Below are positions 1-7,396 of a stretch of 44,426 bases of DNA, one piece after another (position 1 is the stretch's first letter; every line of letters begins with the position of its first letter). The notes beneath the pieces are model-generated. The model searched no databases, had not been told where the DNA came from, and was given only the letters and a program-made list of their open reading frames with translations. The translations under genes and the position numbers were made by a program. Origin of the DNA: Solirubrobacterales bacterium (GTDB lineage: Bacteria > Actinomycetota > Thermoleophilia > Solirubrobacterales > Solirubrobacteraceae); NCBI GenBank assembly GCA_019240115.1, contig JAFAYV010000074.1, positions 1-44,426 of the forward strand. Reading direction: 5' to 3'.

Positions 1-257
1 TCGCGTTTGGACTTGCCCTCGCGGGTGCGGCGTTCGGCGTAGCTGCGGGTGCGCTGGCAGTAGCGCAGCCGCACGACGGGGATGAGATGCAGCGCGCGGT
101 TGGCGTCGCGGTCTCCGCCGGGGTTCAGACGGTGTCGGCTGGTCTTGCCCGAGGACACCGGAATCGAGCTGGCCCCGCAGAGGGCGGCGAAGGCAGCCTC
201 ACCGGTGAGCCGGTCGAGATTCTGCCCGACGGTCGTGAGCAGCTGGCCGGCGTGGCC
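1..257 (-). pseudogene. IS110-family transposase, C-terminal fragment (runs off left edge)
   Basis: Reading the minus strand with codons on positions divisible by 3 gives an open frame through the IS110 Transposase_20 region. In order it shows AGQLLTTVGQNLDRL, then EAAFAALCG, SSGKTSRHRLN, GGDRDANRALH and RLRYCQRTRSYAERR, ending in EGKSKR at the window edge. IS110 enzymes use an N-terminal DEDD domain plus this serine-containing C-terminal domain. The N-terminal half is absent: homology stops near 250, where opposite-strand permease-like sequence begins. No ATG or GTG start suits the fragment, so it is a truncated copy. Recognition is from memory of the family and was not searched. The rest of the element may lie to the left, but the missing 5' part makes it inactive. 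Confidence 0.82.
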
Positions 258-497
258 GGCTTCGATCTCAACACCGCCGGATTCATGGTCGTCGGACTGT
301 TTGTCGTGATCTGGGGCGTCGCGCTGGCCGTCTGGCGCTTCGGCGACGTCGAAGCGCGCTGGAGGCCGCCGCCCGTCGGGGCCTCGACACCGCCCAAGTC
401 GAGCAGACGAGCCCGAACTCATGATCGACCAGACGCACTCGAGCAGCCCCTGCCGATCGGTCGCGCGCATCTCGAACTGCTGACCCGCGGCGGCTGA
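252..497 (+). pseudogene. Nickel/cobalt permease (NiCoT/NhlF-like) C-terminal remnant
   Basis: The plus frame starting at 252 reads VAGFDLNTAGFMVVGLF and later ALAVWRFGDVEARW. This resembles the last membrane segment and the R-x-x-E-x-x-W tail of HoxN/NixA/NhlF-type nickel-cobalt permeases. About 40 residues look homologous (to about 365); the rest of the frame to the stop at 495-497 looks random. Everything upstream of about 250 is replaced by an opposite-strand IS110 fragment. NhlF-type cobalt importers sit in cobalt-type nitrile hydratase clusters (known from Rhodococcus nhl loci), and such a cluster begins just to the right, which supports the call. The similarity is short, so a chance reading frame cannot be excluded. 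Confidence 0.55.
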
Positions 498-545
498 GAG
501 CGGTCAGGGACTGACGAGCGGAGAGCGGTCAGGCACTGACGAGCG
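496..545. repeat. 25-bp tandem duplication at the amidase 3' end
   Basis: Two adjacent 25-bp copies (496-520 and 521-545) begin GAGAGCGGTCAGG and end ACTGACGAGCG, with one mismatch. The right copy contains the amidase stop codon and its last five codons; the left copy repeats them outside the gene. Confidence 0.9.
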
Positions 546-2082
546 CCCGCGCCGGCGGCGGCTCGAGCTCGCCGCGCGCCTGCTCATAGGCGTGGGCCGC
601 GCGCAGGATCGTCGCCTCGTCGAGGTGCCGTCCGACGAGCATCATGCCGACCGGCAGACCGCCCGAGAGCCCGCACGGAACGCTGAGGGCCGGATGACCG
701 GTGGCGTCGAACACCGCGGTGTTGTGCAGGTTGCCCAGTGCCGCGGCGACGATCTCGATCGCCGACGCGTCCGGCCCCGGGCGCCGCATCGCCTTCATCT
801 CCGTCGTGGGCATCACGAGCAGGTCGCAGCCGGCCAACGCCGCGTCGTACTCCGCGCGAGCCCCGCGGCTGAGGTTCTGGGCCTTGGCGTAGTAGTGACG
901 GTCGTACCGCTGGGCCATGTACTCGCCGACGAGCATCGTGACCTTGACCGTGGCCGCGTAGTCGCGCGAGCGCGCCGTGCGTGCCTTGCCGTAGAAGTCA
1001 GACAGGTCGGTCGTGTAGTGCCCGCGCCAGTTGGTCCCCATGCCATTGCCCTTGATCATCAGCTCGGTGGCGCCCTCGGCGGCGATCGCCGTCCAGATCG
1101 CGAGGCCGTCGCGGTGGATCGGCACCGACACCTCGCTCACCGTCGCTCCCAAGCCCTCGAACGTGCCCGCCGCGGAGCGCACGGCATCGTCGACGTCGGC
1201 CTCGGACGCATCGGGCCATCCGAATCCCTCGGTCAGGATCCCGATGCGCAGGCCCTCGGCGCCGCGTTCGAGCTCTCGGACGTATGGCTGGGCCTCGGCG
1301 CCGCCCTGGCGAGGGTCGAGGCCGTCGGGTCCGGCGATGACCTCGAGCATGCGGGCGCAGTCGCGCGCGGTGCGGCACATCGGGCCCAGGTGGTCGAGCG
1401 TCAGCTCGATCGGGAACGCCCCCGTGTACGGCACCAGTCCCCAGGTGGGCTTGATCCCGACGATGCCGCTCCACGACGCCGGGAGCCGGACCGATCCGCC
1501 CTGGTCGCCGCCCAGGGCCATGTCGGCTTCGCCGAGCGCGACGACGACGGCGCTGCCGCTCGAGGACGCTCCCGGCAGATGCGCGGGGTCATACGGATTC
1601 TCCGGCTCGGGCTTGGGATAGCCGGTCACCGAACCGCCGTCGAAGCAGTAGGCCGGGACCGCCGACTTGCCCACGATCTCCGCGCCGGCGTCGAGGAGCC
1701 GCGTGACGACCGTCGCGTCCTCGCGCGGCACGTAGCCCTCGAGCATCTCGGTGCCGTTGAGCATCGGGATGCCGGCCAGGCAGATGTTGTCCTTGATCGC
1801 GACGCGGACGCCCGAGAGCGGGCCGTCGGGGGCGCCTGGGATCGAGCACTTCCATACCCAGCCGTTGCCGGGGTTCTCCTCGCCGAGGGGCCGGTGTCCG
1901 GGATCGACGCGGGGATAGCGAACCGGTCGCGGCGGCGCGTCGAGCTCGTCGAGCCGCTCGTAGCTGGCCATCATGCCCGCGGCGAGCGCGGTCAGCTGTT
2001 CAAGCTCTGCGCCCTCGAGGTCGAGCCCGAACTGGGCGCCGAGCCGGACGAGCTCGGTGGCCGAAGGGGGTTGCACCGGCAT
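529..2082 (-). CDS. Amidase of the amidase-signature family (nitrile pathway)
   Basis: This 517-residue enzyme should hydrolyse the amide made by the neighbouring nitrile hydratase to carboxylate and ammonia in the cytosol. The amidase-signature core is complete: AIKDN with catalytic Lys97, the GASSSGSA loop giving the cis-Ser (about Ser173), and GGDQGGSVRLPAS giving the nucleophile Ser197. These positions lie within two residues of the triad reported for the Rhodococcus amidase. The start ATG at 2082 follows a GAGGAG ribosome-binding site. The gene is transcribed away from the hydratase genes and lies downstream of the ArsR-type regulator on the same strand, so it may share that promoter. 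Its 3' end is tandemly duplicated. Substrate range cannot be read from sequence. Confidence 0.93.
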   Translation of the reverse strand: MPVQPPSATELVRLGAQFGLDLEGAELEQLTALAAGMMASYERLDELDAPPRPVRYPRVDPGHRPLGEENPGNGWVWKCSIPGAPDGPLSGVRVAIKDNICLAGIPMLNGTEMLEGYVPREDATVVTRLLDAGAEIVGKSAVPAYCFDGGSVTGYPKPEPENPYDPAHLPGASSSGSAVVVALGEADMALGGDQGGSVRLPASWSGIVGIKPTWGLVPYTGAFPIELTLDHLGPMCRTARDCARMLEVIAGPDGLDPRQGGAEAQPYVRELERGAEGLRIGILTEGFGWPDASEADVDDAVRSAAGTFEGLGATVSEVSVPIHRDGLAIWTAIAAEGATELMIKGNGMGTNWRGHYTTDLSDFYGKARTARSRDYAATVKVTMLVGEYMAQRYDRHYYAKAQNLSRGARAEYDAALAGCDLLVMPTTEMKAMRRPGPDASAIEIVAAALGNLHNTAVFDATGHPALSVPCGLSGGLPVGMMLVGRHLDEATILRAAHAYEQARGELEPPPARALVSA

Positions 2083-2216
2083 GGTCTCACTCCTCGGTCG
2101 GGGCCGTCATCCTTTCACCCGCCGTCGGACGAGTCAACGGGTGCCGACATTCCGACTGGTGCGCCAGCCGGGCTCGCCGCCGTTGCCCCCGGCTTGCTTC
2201 TGGCGCTCGATTCGCT

Positions 2217-2498
2217 TCAGGGGGCGCGGTACAGGCCGTCGAGGAACCGCACGACGCCGTGGACCGAGTCCCCGTCGACGGAATACATCCGGAACCGGCC
2301 GTCGCGCCGCTCGTTGATGAGTCCGGCGGACCGCAGGATCCTCAGGTGGCTCGAGATCGAGGTCCGTCCGACATGGGCGACCTCGGCGGCGATGGCGCCC
2401 GCCGGTAGTTCCCCGCGCGTGGCGAGCACGCTGAGGATCGTCCGGCGCGTCGAGTCGGCGAGCGCCTCGAAGGCCGGGCCGCTGTCGAGCGCGGACAT
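2217..2498 (-). CDS. ArsR-family transcriptional regulator (NhlD-like)
   Basis: A 93-residue winged-helix protein. The recognition region IAAEVAHVGRTSISSHLRIL is followed by the wing NERRDGRFRMYSV, as in ArsR/SmtB repressors. It has no cysteine, so the classical metal sites are absent and the effector is unknown. ATG at 2498 is chosen because AAAGG lies 8 nt upstream; an upstream ATG in frame (2573) would cover the promoter. It is divergent from the nitrile hydratase operon and lies before the amidase gene. Rhodococcus nhl clusters carry an ArsR-like gene (nhlD) in a comparable position, so control of this island is the likely role. The half site GCTACGACC at 2500-2508, next to its own start, suggests autoregulation. 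Confidence 0.85.
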   Translation of the reverse strand: MSALDSGPAFEALADSTRRTILSVLATRGELPAGAIAAEVAHVGRTSISSHLRILRSAGLINERRDGRFRMYSVDGDSVHGVVRFLDGLYRAP

Positions 2499-2572
2499 GG
2501 CTACGACCTTTCCCCGGGGACCGACACCTCCGCGAATGGTCCCATCCCCGGCCGCGAGAGGCGCTGGGCACA

Positions 2573-2621
2573 TGTCAATCCCTGTCCACCCGTTGACATC
2601 TTCATAGCCACCTGAAACGCT
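2573..2621. promoter_or_regulatory. Divergent promoter region with facing TTGACA boxes
   Basis: TTGACA occurs on the plus strand at 2593-2598 (a perfect -35), and its inverse TGTCAA lies at 2573-2578, serving the minus strand. For the plus strand a weak -10 (AACGCT, 2616-2621) sits 17 nt downstream, overlapping the palindrome that follows. No good minus-strand -10 was recognised. Confidence 0.5.
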
Positions 2622-2634
2622 ACGACCGTAGCGT
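2617..2634. promoter_or_regulatory. Palindromic operator upstream of nitrile hydratase genes
   Basis: ACGCTACG-AC-CGTAGCGT is a perfect 8-bp inverted repeat with a 2-nt spacer, 20 nt before the GTG start at 2654 and overlapping the presumed -10. Nine bases of it (GCTACGACC) recur at 2500-2508 beside the ArsR start. It is the obvious candidate site for the ArsR-type regulator. Confidence 0.6.
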
Positions 2635-2653
2635 CCTCGGCAAAGGAGCTTCG

Positions 2654-3331
2654 GTGAACGGCGTTCATGATCTCGGTGGGATGGAGGGCCTCGGAGCGGT
2701 CGATCCGCCCGCCCAGGAGCCGGTGTTCTACAACGACTGGGAGCGGCGAACGTTCGCCATGTTCATCCCCTTCGTGCTGTCGGGCGCCAACCTCGACATG
2801 TTCCGGCACGGGATCGAGAGACTGCACCCGGTGCAGTACCTGACCGGTCGTTACTACGAGCACTGGCTGCACACCTTCGAGTCCAACCTGGTCGCGAAGG
2901 GCGTCATCTCCGAGGAGGAGCTCGAGCAGCGCACCCAGCACTATCTCGAGCACCCCGACGAGGCCATGCCCGACGGCGGAGATGCCGACCAGGCCGAGCA
3001 CTATCTGAAGATCTACGAGGCGGGCGCGTCGACCCGGCGCGAAACGTCGAACGAGACGCCGGCGTTCGGAGTGGGCGACCGCGTCCGCGTCAAGAACATC
3101 CACCCGTCCGGTCACACGCGCTGCGCGCGCTACGTGCGCGGCAAGGAGGGCGTGGTGACCGAGGTCTACGACGCCTTCGTGTTCCCGGACACGAACTCCA
3201 AGGAGCAGGGCGAGGACCCGGCGCGCGTCTACAACGTCGAGTTTGACTCGACCGAGCTGTGGGGCTCGGGCAACGCCGAACGCCACAAGGTGCTCTTTGA
3301 CCTGTGGGAACCGTACCTCGAGGCTGCATAG
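2654..3331 (+). CDS. nthB: Nitrile hydratase beta subunit (cobalt type)
   Basis: A 225-residue protein with the family's MNGVHDLGGMEG start, the YYEHWLHTFE helix and the C-terminal SH3-like barrel (FGVGDRVRVKNIHPSGHTR to RHKVLFDLWEPYLE). It pairs with the alpha subunit to form the cytosolic enzyme that hydrates nitriles to amides. The GTG start is fixed by AAAGGAG ending a few nt upstream and by alignment to the conserved N-terminus. It is the first gene of a tight operon with alpha (22 nt later) and the accessory protein. The beta-before-alpha order is typical of cobalt-type hydratases such as nhlBA; iron-type operons usually have alpha first. Confidence 0.96.
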   Translation: MNGVHDLGGMEGLGAVDPPAQEPVFYNDWERRTFAMFIPFVLSGANLDMFRHGIERLHPVQYLTGRYYEHWLHTFESNLVAKGVISEEELEQRTQHYLEHPDEAMPDGGDADQAEHYLKIYEAGASTRRETSNETPAFGVGDRVRVKNIHPSGHTRCARYVRGKEGVVTEVYDAFVFPDTNSKEQGEDPARVYNVEFDSTELWGSGNAERHKVLFDLWEPYLEAA

Positions 3332-3353
3332 ACCCCGTCAGGAGGCATGAGAC

Positions 3354-3989
3354 ATGACGACGACCGAGTCGGGTTCCCCCGCCCCCGTATCTGGAACCTT
3401 CCCCGTCACGGATGAGGAGATCGCCGCGCGCGTCAAGGCGCTCGAGTCGCTGCTGATCGACAAGGGGGTCACCAGCGAGCTGGCCGTCGACAAGATCGCC
3501 GAGATGTACGAGCGCGAGGTCGGGCCCCACCTCGGCGCTGCGGTCGTGGCGCGTGCCTGGACCGACCCCGAGTTCAAGCAGCGCCTCCTTGACGACGCGA
3601 CCGAGGCCTGCCGCGAGATGGGCATCGGCGGCATGCAGGGCGAGGACATGGTGGTCATCGAGAACACCGGTGACGTCCACAACGCGATCGTGTGCACGCT
3701 GTGCTCGTGCTACCCATGGCCGACCCTCGGCCTCCCGCCCAACTGGTACAAGGCCCCCGCCTACCGGGCGCGGATGGTCAAGGAGCCGCGGACCGTGCTC
3801 CGCGAGGAGTTCGGAGTCGACCTGCCCGAGCAGACCGAGATCCGGATCTGGGACACCAGCGCTGAGGTGCGCTACTGGGTGCTGCCGCAGCGTCCGCCGG
3901 GCACCGAGGACATGACCGAGGAGCAGCTGCGCGAGCTCGTCAGTCGCGACTCGATGATCGGCGTCGGTCTCGTCGCCGCGCCCGCCTGA
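3354..3989 (+). CDS. nthA: Nitrile hydratase alpha subunit (cobalt type)
   Basis: A 211-residue catalytic subunit. The metal claw [10 protein letters not shown] carries Cys114, Cys117, Ser118 and Cys119. In this family Thr between the first two cysteines marks cobalt enzymes (iron enzymes have Ser), and two of the cysteines are normally oxidised to sulfinate and sulfenate. The segment [20 protein letters not shown] and the C-terminal tail are standard. ATG at 3354 has AGGAGGCATGAG upstream. The stop is 2 nt before the accessory gene, so the three genes should be co-translated. Metal supply would need a cobalt importer, and only a remnant of one is visible at the left edge. Confidence 0.97.
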   Translation: MTTTESGSPAPVSGTFPVTDEEIAARVKALESLLIDKGVTSELAVDKIAEMYEREVGPHLGAAVVARAWTDPEFKQRLLDDATEACREMGIGGMQGEDMVVIENTGDVHNAIVCTLCSCYPWPTLGLPPNWYKAPAYRARMVKEPRTVLREEFGVDLPEQTEIRIWDTSAEVRYWVLPQRPPGTEDMTEEQLRELVSRDSMIGVGLVAAPA

Positions 3990-3991
3990 CG

Positions 3992-4495
3992 GTGTCGCGC
4001 GGCGGGCGCAGCGGTCCCGACCACCCGCCGGGCACCGAGGGCCGGCGGGAGGTCGAGCGCCTCATGCGGCAGCTGCCCCAGTCCGAGGCGATCCCGCGCC
4101 GGGACGGCGAGCTGTCCTTCCGCGAGCCCTGGGAGGTCCGCACGCTGGGCCTTGTCGTGCAGCTTCACCAGGACGGACACTTCGACTGGCCCGAGTTCCA
4201 GTCGACGCTGATCGAGACCATCGCCGAGTGGGAGGCGATGCCCGAGCCCGAGCGACGGCCGTGGTCCTACTACGCCTGCTGGCAGCAGGCCGCCGAGCGG
4301 CTGCTGACGCGCAAGCACATGCTGTCCACCGACGAGTTCGACGAGCGCGCCTACGAGTTTCGCAGCGGCCGGCGCACGCCCCCCCATACCCACGGCGGGG
4401 GATTGCTCTCGCGCGACGCCGGCGCCGGAGGGCCCATGGGCGAGCCCCCCTCCTTCGAGCACGTCCACGCGCGTCACTCCGGCGACCACCAGTAG
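3992..4495 (+). CDS. Nitrile hydratase accessory protein (metallochaperone/activator)
   Basis: A 167-residue protein resembling the N-terminal half of the beta subunit. The segment WEVRTLGLVVQLHQDGHFDW and the helix EWEAMPEPERRPWSYY are typical of NhlE/P14K-like activators, which exchange apo- for cobalt-loaded alpha subunits by subunit swapping. The GTG start lies 2 nt after the alpha stop. Residues beyond about 125 are a low-complexity Gly/Pro/His tail (TPPHTHGGG onward) longer than I expect for the family. It ends 15 nt before the next gene on the same strand. The exact chaperone function is inferred from family and position. Confidence 0.9.
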   Translation: MSRGGRSGPDHPPGTEGRREVERLMRQLPQSEAIPRRDGELSFREPWEVRTLGLVVQLHQDGHFDWPEFQSTLIETIAEWEAMPEPERRPWSYYACWQQAAERLLTRKHMLSTDEFDERAYEFRSGRRTPPHTHGGGLLSRDAGAGGPMGEPPSFEHVHARHSGDHQ

Positions 4496-4510
4496 GTCGC
4501 GGCGCCGCGG

Positions 4511-5143
4511 ATGTCCGTCCGCGCGTCGAGGATCGGAGGCGTCGTCCTCGTGCGCCAGGCGAGCACCCCGGCTACGCGCCAGGCGTGCTTCGGAGCGCAG
4601 GACGCCCTCGACGCCCGCGGTCGCGAGGCTGCCGCGGCGCTGAAGGGCCGGCTGCCGGAGGCCCGCGAGGCCCTGGCCAGCCCTTGCCTGAGCGCATTTC
4701 AGACCGCGTCCCTGGCCGGCTTCGCGCCGGTGCGCACCGACCCCGCGCTGGCGGACGCCGACTACGGGGCGTGGAGCGGTCGTCCGCTCACCGCGATCGA
4801 GCGGGACGATCCAGACGGGCTCGCGGCCTGGCTGACCGATGCGGACGCCGCGCCTCACGGAGGCGAGCCCCTGCGCGCGCTGCTCGCGCGTGTGGCCACG
4901 TGGCTGGACGATGACGCCCGAGGCAACGCGCCGGTGGTCGCCGTTGTCCCGGCCGTCATCGTCAAGGCTGCCGTGGTCCACGCACTCGAGGCGCCGCCCG
5001 TGGCGGTCCGGCGCCTGAAGATCGACCCGGCCAGCGTGACCGAGCTGCACGGCGGCCCTGGCCGGTGGACGGTCGCCCGACTCAACCAGGCGATGGATCC
5101 CGCTGTGGCCGCCAGGCCCGCACCTCGCCGCACCCCGAGCTGA
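4511..5143 (+). CDS. Histidine-phosphatase-fold protein lacking catalytic histidines
   Basis: A 210-residue protein with the layout of the histidine phosphatase (phosphoglycerate mutase-like) superfamily: an N-terminal strand LVRQ, then LDARGREAAAALKGRL, the substrate loop DADYGAWSGR, and GGEPLRALLARVATWLD. The hallmark RHG is RQA (Arg15-Gln16-Ala17). The second catalytic His, normally in a THGG-like turn, is replaced by Pro in VVPAVIVK. It therefore looks like a pseudoenzyme kept for binding or assembly. It lies 15 nt after the nitrile hydratase accessory gene in the same direction, so it is probably in that operon. Its job in the pathway (cobalt or cobalamin handling, enzyme assembly) is unknown. 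Confidence 0.75.
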   Translation: MSVRASRIGGVVLVRQASTPATRQACFGAQDALDARGREAAAALKGRLPEAREALASPCLSAFQTASLAGFAPVRTDPALADADYGAWSGRPLTAIERDDPDGLAAWLTDADAAPHGGEPLRALLARVATWLDDDARGNAPVVAVVPAVIVKAAVVHALEAPPVAVRRLKIDPASVTELHGGPGRWTVARLNQAMDPAVAARPAPRRTPS

Positions 5144-5221
5144 CCGTGCCTGACTCGCGGCGCGCAATGCCGGTGTCAGCCAGCTGAGCTTCCGCCACGT
5201 CGCGCCGAGCGCCCTGGCCAA

Positions 5222-5249
5222 TTGCTTGTCTGCGTCAGTCAGGTATTAT
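5222..5249 (+). promoter_or_regulatory. Promoter of the marR-MFS operon
   Basis: TTGCTT (5222-5227) and TATTAT (5244-5249) are separated by 16 nt. This AT-rich -10 stands out in the G+C-rich context. The start codon begins 11 nt after the -10, so the mRNA has almost no leader. Confidence 0.6.
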
Positions 5250-5259
5250 TGCGACCAGG

Positions 5260-5787
5260 ATGGCTCGGCTGGAGAATCTGCTTGGGGCACAGGCGCTGGC
5301 GCTGAGCGACCGGCTCTGGGCGGCTCGGGGCGGCGGGCCGATCGTGGGGTCCGCGTCGGAGCGGGCGGCGCTTGTGACGTTGCTGGCGCATCCTGATCGT
5401 TCGGTGTCGTGGCTCGGCGGGGTGCTGGGGCTGACCAGTTCGGGGGTCACGCGGTTGGTCGAGCGGCTCGTCGCCGCGGGGTGGGTGACGCGCACCGCGG
5501 GGAGCGATGCGCGTCGACGGCAGCTGAGCTTGACCGCGGCGGGCCGTGACCGGGGGCAGGCGATGTTGGACGCGCGTCGCGCGGCGATGACCGATGCGCT
5601 GGGCGGGCTGTCGGCGCGCGACCGCGCCGAGCTCGAGCGATTGCTGGAGGTGATCGTCGGCCGCCTCGCCGAGACGCGGCTGCCGGCGCTGCAGGTGTGT
5701 CGGCTATGTGATCGGGCGGCGTGCGGATCAGGCGGGAGCGAATGTCCGCTCCAGCACACCGTGGCCAGCGACGACACGAATGGCTGA
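5260..5787 (+). CDS. MarR-family transcriptional regulator with C-terminal cysteine cluster
   Basis: A 175-residue MarR winged-helix protein: the recognition helix lies in GLTSSGVTRLVERLVAAGWV and the wing around RTAGSDARRRQLSLTAAG, with a C-terminal dimerisation helix. It ends in C-x2-C-x4-C-x6-C (VCRLCD to ECPL), a tail that could bind a metal or sense oxidants; this tail recurs in a MarR subgroup, from memory. ATG at 5260 follows a clear -10 element directly. The gene overlaps the following MFS transporter by 8 nt (ATGGCTGA), so the regulator and exporter form one operon and the regulator probably represses it. Confidence 0.88.
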   Translation: MARLENLLGAQALALSDRLWAARGGGPIVGSASERAALVTLLAHPDRSVSWLGGVLGLTSSGVTRLVERLVAAGWVTRTAGSDARRRQLSLTAAGRDRGQAMLDARRAAMTDALGGLSARDRAELERLLEVIVGRLAETRLPALQVCRLCDRAACGSGGSECPLQHTVASDDTNG

Positions 5788-6997
5788 GACCGCGCGCTGG
5801 GCACCGTCCTCGGTGCGGCCGGTGGGCCGCACGGTGCTGCCCGGGACGGCGATGATCGCGGTCAGCTTCGGGCTCGCCCGCTACGGCTACGGGCTGCTGT
5901 TGCCCGACATGCAGGCCGATCTGTCGATCAGCCCCGGCGCGGCGGGCTTGATCGCCTCGGGCACCTACGTGTCCTACCTGGTCGCCAACGTGGGCGTGGT
6001 CTGGCTGACCCGTCGGGGGGGACCACGAGCCGCGATCGCTCTGGCCACGCTGTTGGCGGCCGGCGGCATGATGGTGATCGCGGTCGCGGGGAGCGCGGCC
6101 GGGATGGCCGCCGGCGTGGTGACCGCGGGCGCCGCGGCGGGGCTGGTCTTTCCACCCTATGCCGACCTGGTCGCCTCCGACATCGACTCCCGGCGACGAG
6201 ACCTGGCGTGGTCGACGATCAGCTCGGGCACCGGCTGGGGTGTGGCCATCGCGGGACCGATCGCGATCATCGCCGGTGGTGACTGGCGTGTCGCCTGGAT
6301 GGTGTTCGTCGCCCTTGCCGCGAGTGCCGGCATCGTCGCGGTGCGGCTCGCCCCCGGGCGTCGCGCCAGCCAGCGCCTGCGACGCCCGCAGCTGAGCCCG
6401 TCCTGGTTCTTGTGTCCCAAGTCGCGGCCCTTGCTCATCTCCGCGCTGCTGATCGGGACCGGCAGCGCGGTGTGGTGGGCTTTCAGCGTCGACGCCCTGC
6501 GCCACGCGGGCCTTGGCGCGACGACCGCCAGCGTCGTCTACGCGGTGTGTGGTGCCGCAGGCATCCTCGCGTCGGTCAGCGGAGTCGCCTTCACCCGGCT
6601 CGGCCTGCGCCCCGGCTACCTCGCCGCGTGCATCCTGCTCGCCGCATCACTGGTGCTGCTGAGCATCACCGGGGGCCATGTGCTGACCGCCCTGCTGGCG
6701 GCGGTTCTGTTCGGCGTCTTCTATAACAGCGTCGTCGCCGCGCAGGGCATCTGGAGCTCGCGCGTCTTCGCCGATCACCCATCGGCCGGCCTCGCGGCCG
6801 TCAGCACCGCGCTGACGATCGGCACGCTTCTCGGACCGAGCATCGCCGGCACAGCCATCTCCCGCTTCGGGTTCCCGATGACGCTTCTCGCGGCGGCCGC
6901 CGTCATCCTCGCCGCGCTCGTGTTCTGCCCACCCGGCGCGCACCGCCGACAGCGCCTCGCCGCCCACCGATGCCGCGCCACGCCGGTCAGGACGTGA
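5780..6997 (+). CDS. MFS transporter (YbfB/YjiJ-like)
   Basis: A 405-residue integral membrane protein with about 12 hydrophobic segments. The opening FGLARYGYGLLLPDMQADL and the following IASGTYVSYLVAN segment are characteristic of the YbfB/YjiJ-type MFS subgroup. The start is placed at ATG 5780, which overlaps the stop of the upstream MarR gene; an earlier in-frame start at 5708 would add a non-hydrophobic stretch inside marR. The substrate is unknown. Translational coupling to a MarR regulator suggests inducible efflux of a small, possibly toxic, compound. It ends 30 nt before a convergent gene and no strong terminator was seen. Confidence 0.88.
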   Translation: MAETARWAPSSVRPVGRTVLPGTAMIAVSFGLARYGYGLLLPDMQADLSISPGAAGLIASGTYVSYLVANVGVVWLTRRGGPRAAIALATLLAAGGMMVIAVAGSAAGMAAGVVTAGAAAGLVFPPYADLVASDIDSRRRDLAWSTISSGTGWGVAIAGPIAIIAGGDWRVAWMVFVALAASAGIVAVRLAPGRRASQRLRRPQLSPSWFLCPKSRPLLISALLIGTGSAVWWAFSVDALRHAGLGATTASVVYAVCGAAGILASVSGVAFTRLGLRPGYLAACILLAASLVLLSITGGHVLTALLAAVLFGVFYNSVVAAQGIWSSRVFADHPSAGLAAVSTALTIGTLLGPSIAGTAISRFGFPMTLLAAAAVILAALVFCPPGAHRRQRLAAHRCRATPVRT

Positions 6998-7027
6998 CCG
7001 CGCCAGAGACACGGTCGATGGAGCGGC

Positions 7028-7390
7028 TCAGGACGCGTAGCGCCGGTGGAGCATCAGCGAGTTACCCTCGCTGTCGCGAAAGAACGCCATATTGCACACG
7101 CCGGTGTCGTGCTCGCCGGTGAACGTCACGCCGCGCTCCTCGAGCTCGCGCCGCGCCGCGGCGACGTCGCGCACGCGCAGCGCGATATGGGCGGTGTGCG
7201 GAGCGAACTCCATCCCCATGGCGGTCGGGTCGACGAGATACAGCGATATGTTGCCCGTCTCGATCTCGGGGAAGCCGGCCTCCCAGTTGGGGCTCTGCAT
7301 GCCGAGGGTGTCCCGGTAGAAGGCCCTGGCTCGCTCCATGTTCTGAACGGGGACCGAGACGAAGTCAGCGCGCTCGACGAGATTCTCCAT
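7028..7390 (-). CDS. VOC-family (glyoxalase/bleomycin-resistance fold) protein
   Basis: A 120-residue single-domain VOC protein: VPVQNMERARAFYRDTLGM opens the first beta-alpha-beta-beta-beta module, and HIALRVRDVAAARRELEERG opens the second, ending FFRDSEGNSLMLHRR. Candidate metal ligands are the His in AHIALRV and the Glu in SEGNSLML. Such proteins bind divalent metal and act as lyases, dioxygenases or drug binders; the reaction here cannot be assigned. The ATG at 7390 is preceded by CATACT and exactly 6 nt, with no Shine-Dalgarno, so it is probably translated from a leaderless mRNA. Upstream in-frame sequence is unlike the family. Confidence 0.85.
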   Translation of the reverse strand: MENLVERADFVSVPVQNMERARAFYRDTLGMQSPNWEAGFPEIETGNISLYLVDPTAMGMEFAPHTAHIALRVRDVAAARRELEERGVTFTGEHDTGVCNMAFFRDSEGNSLMLHRRYAS

Positions 7391-7396
7391 CGGAGA

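Noticed and set aside
87-250. Treating the whole 136-codon plus-strand frame from 87 as a gene
   Set aside because: The part before about 250 is antisense to a clear IS110 transposase domain; only the 252-365 segment resembles a protein family.
592-2607. 671-codon plus-strand frame opposite the amidase and ArsR genes
   Set aside because: Third-position G/C antisense shadow; no motif, and the minus strand encodes two clear families.
4378-4404. C-tract/G-tract stem near the 3' end of the nitrile hydratase accessory gene, considered as a terminator or frameshift site
   Set aside because: It lies inside an open, coherent reading frame and the downstream gene is co-directional.
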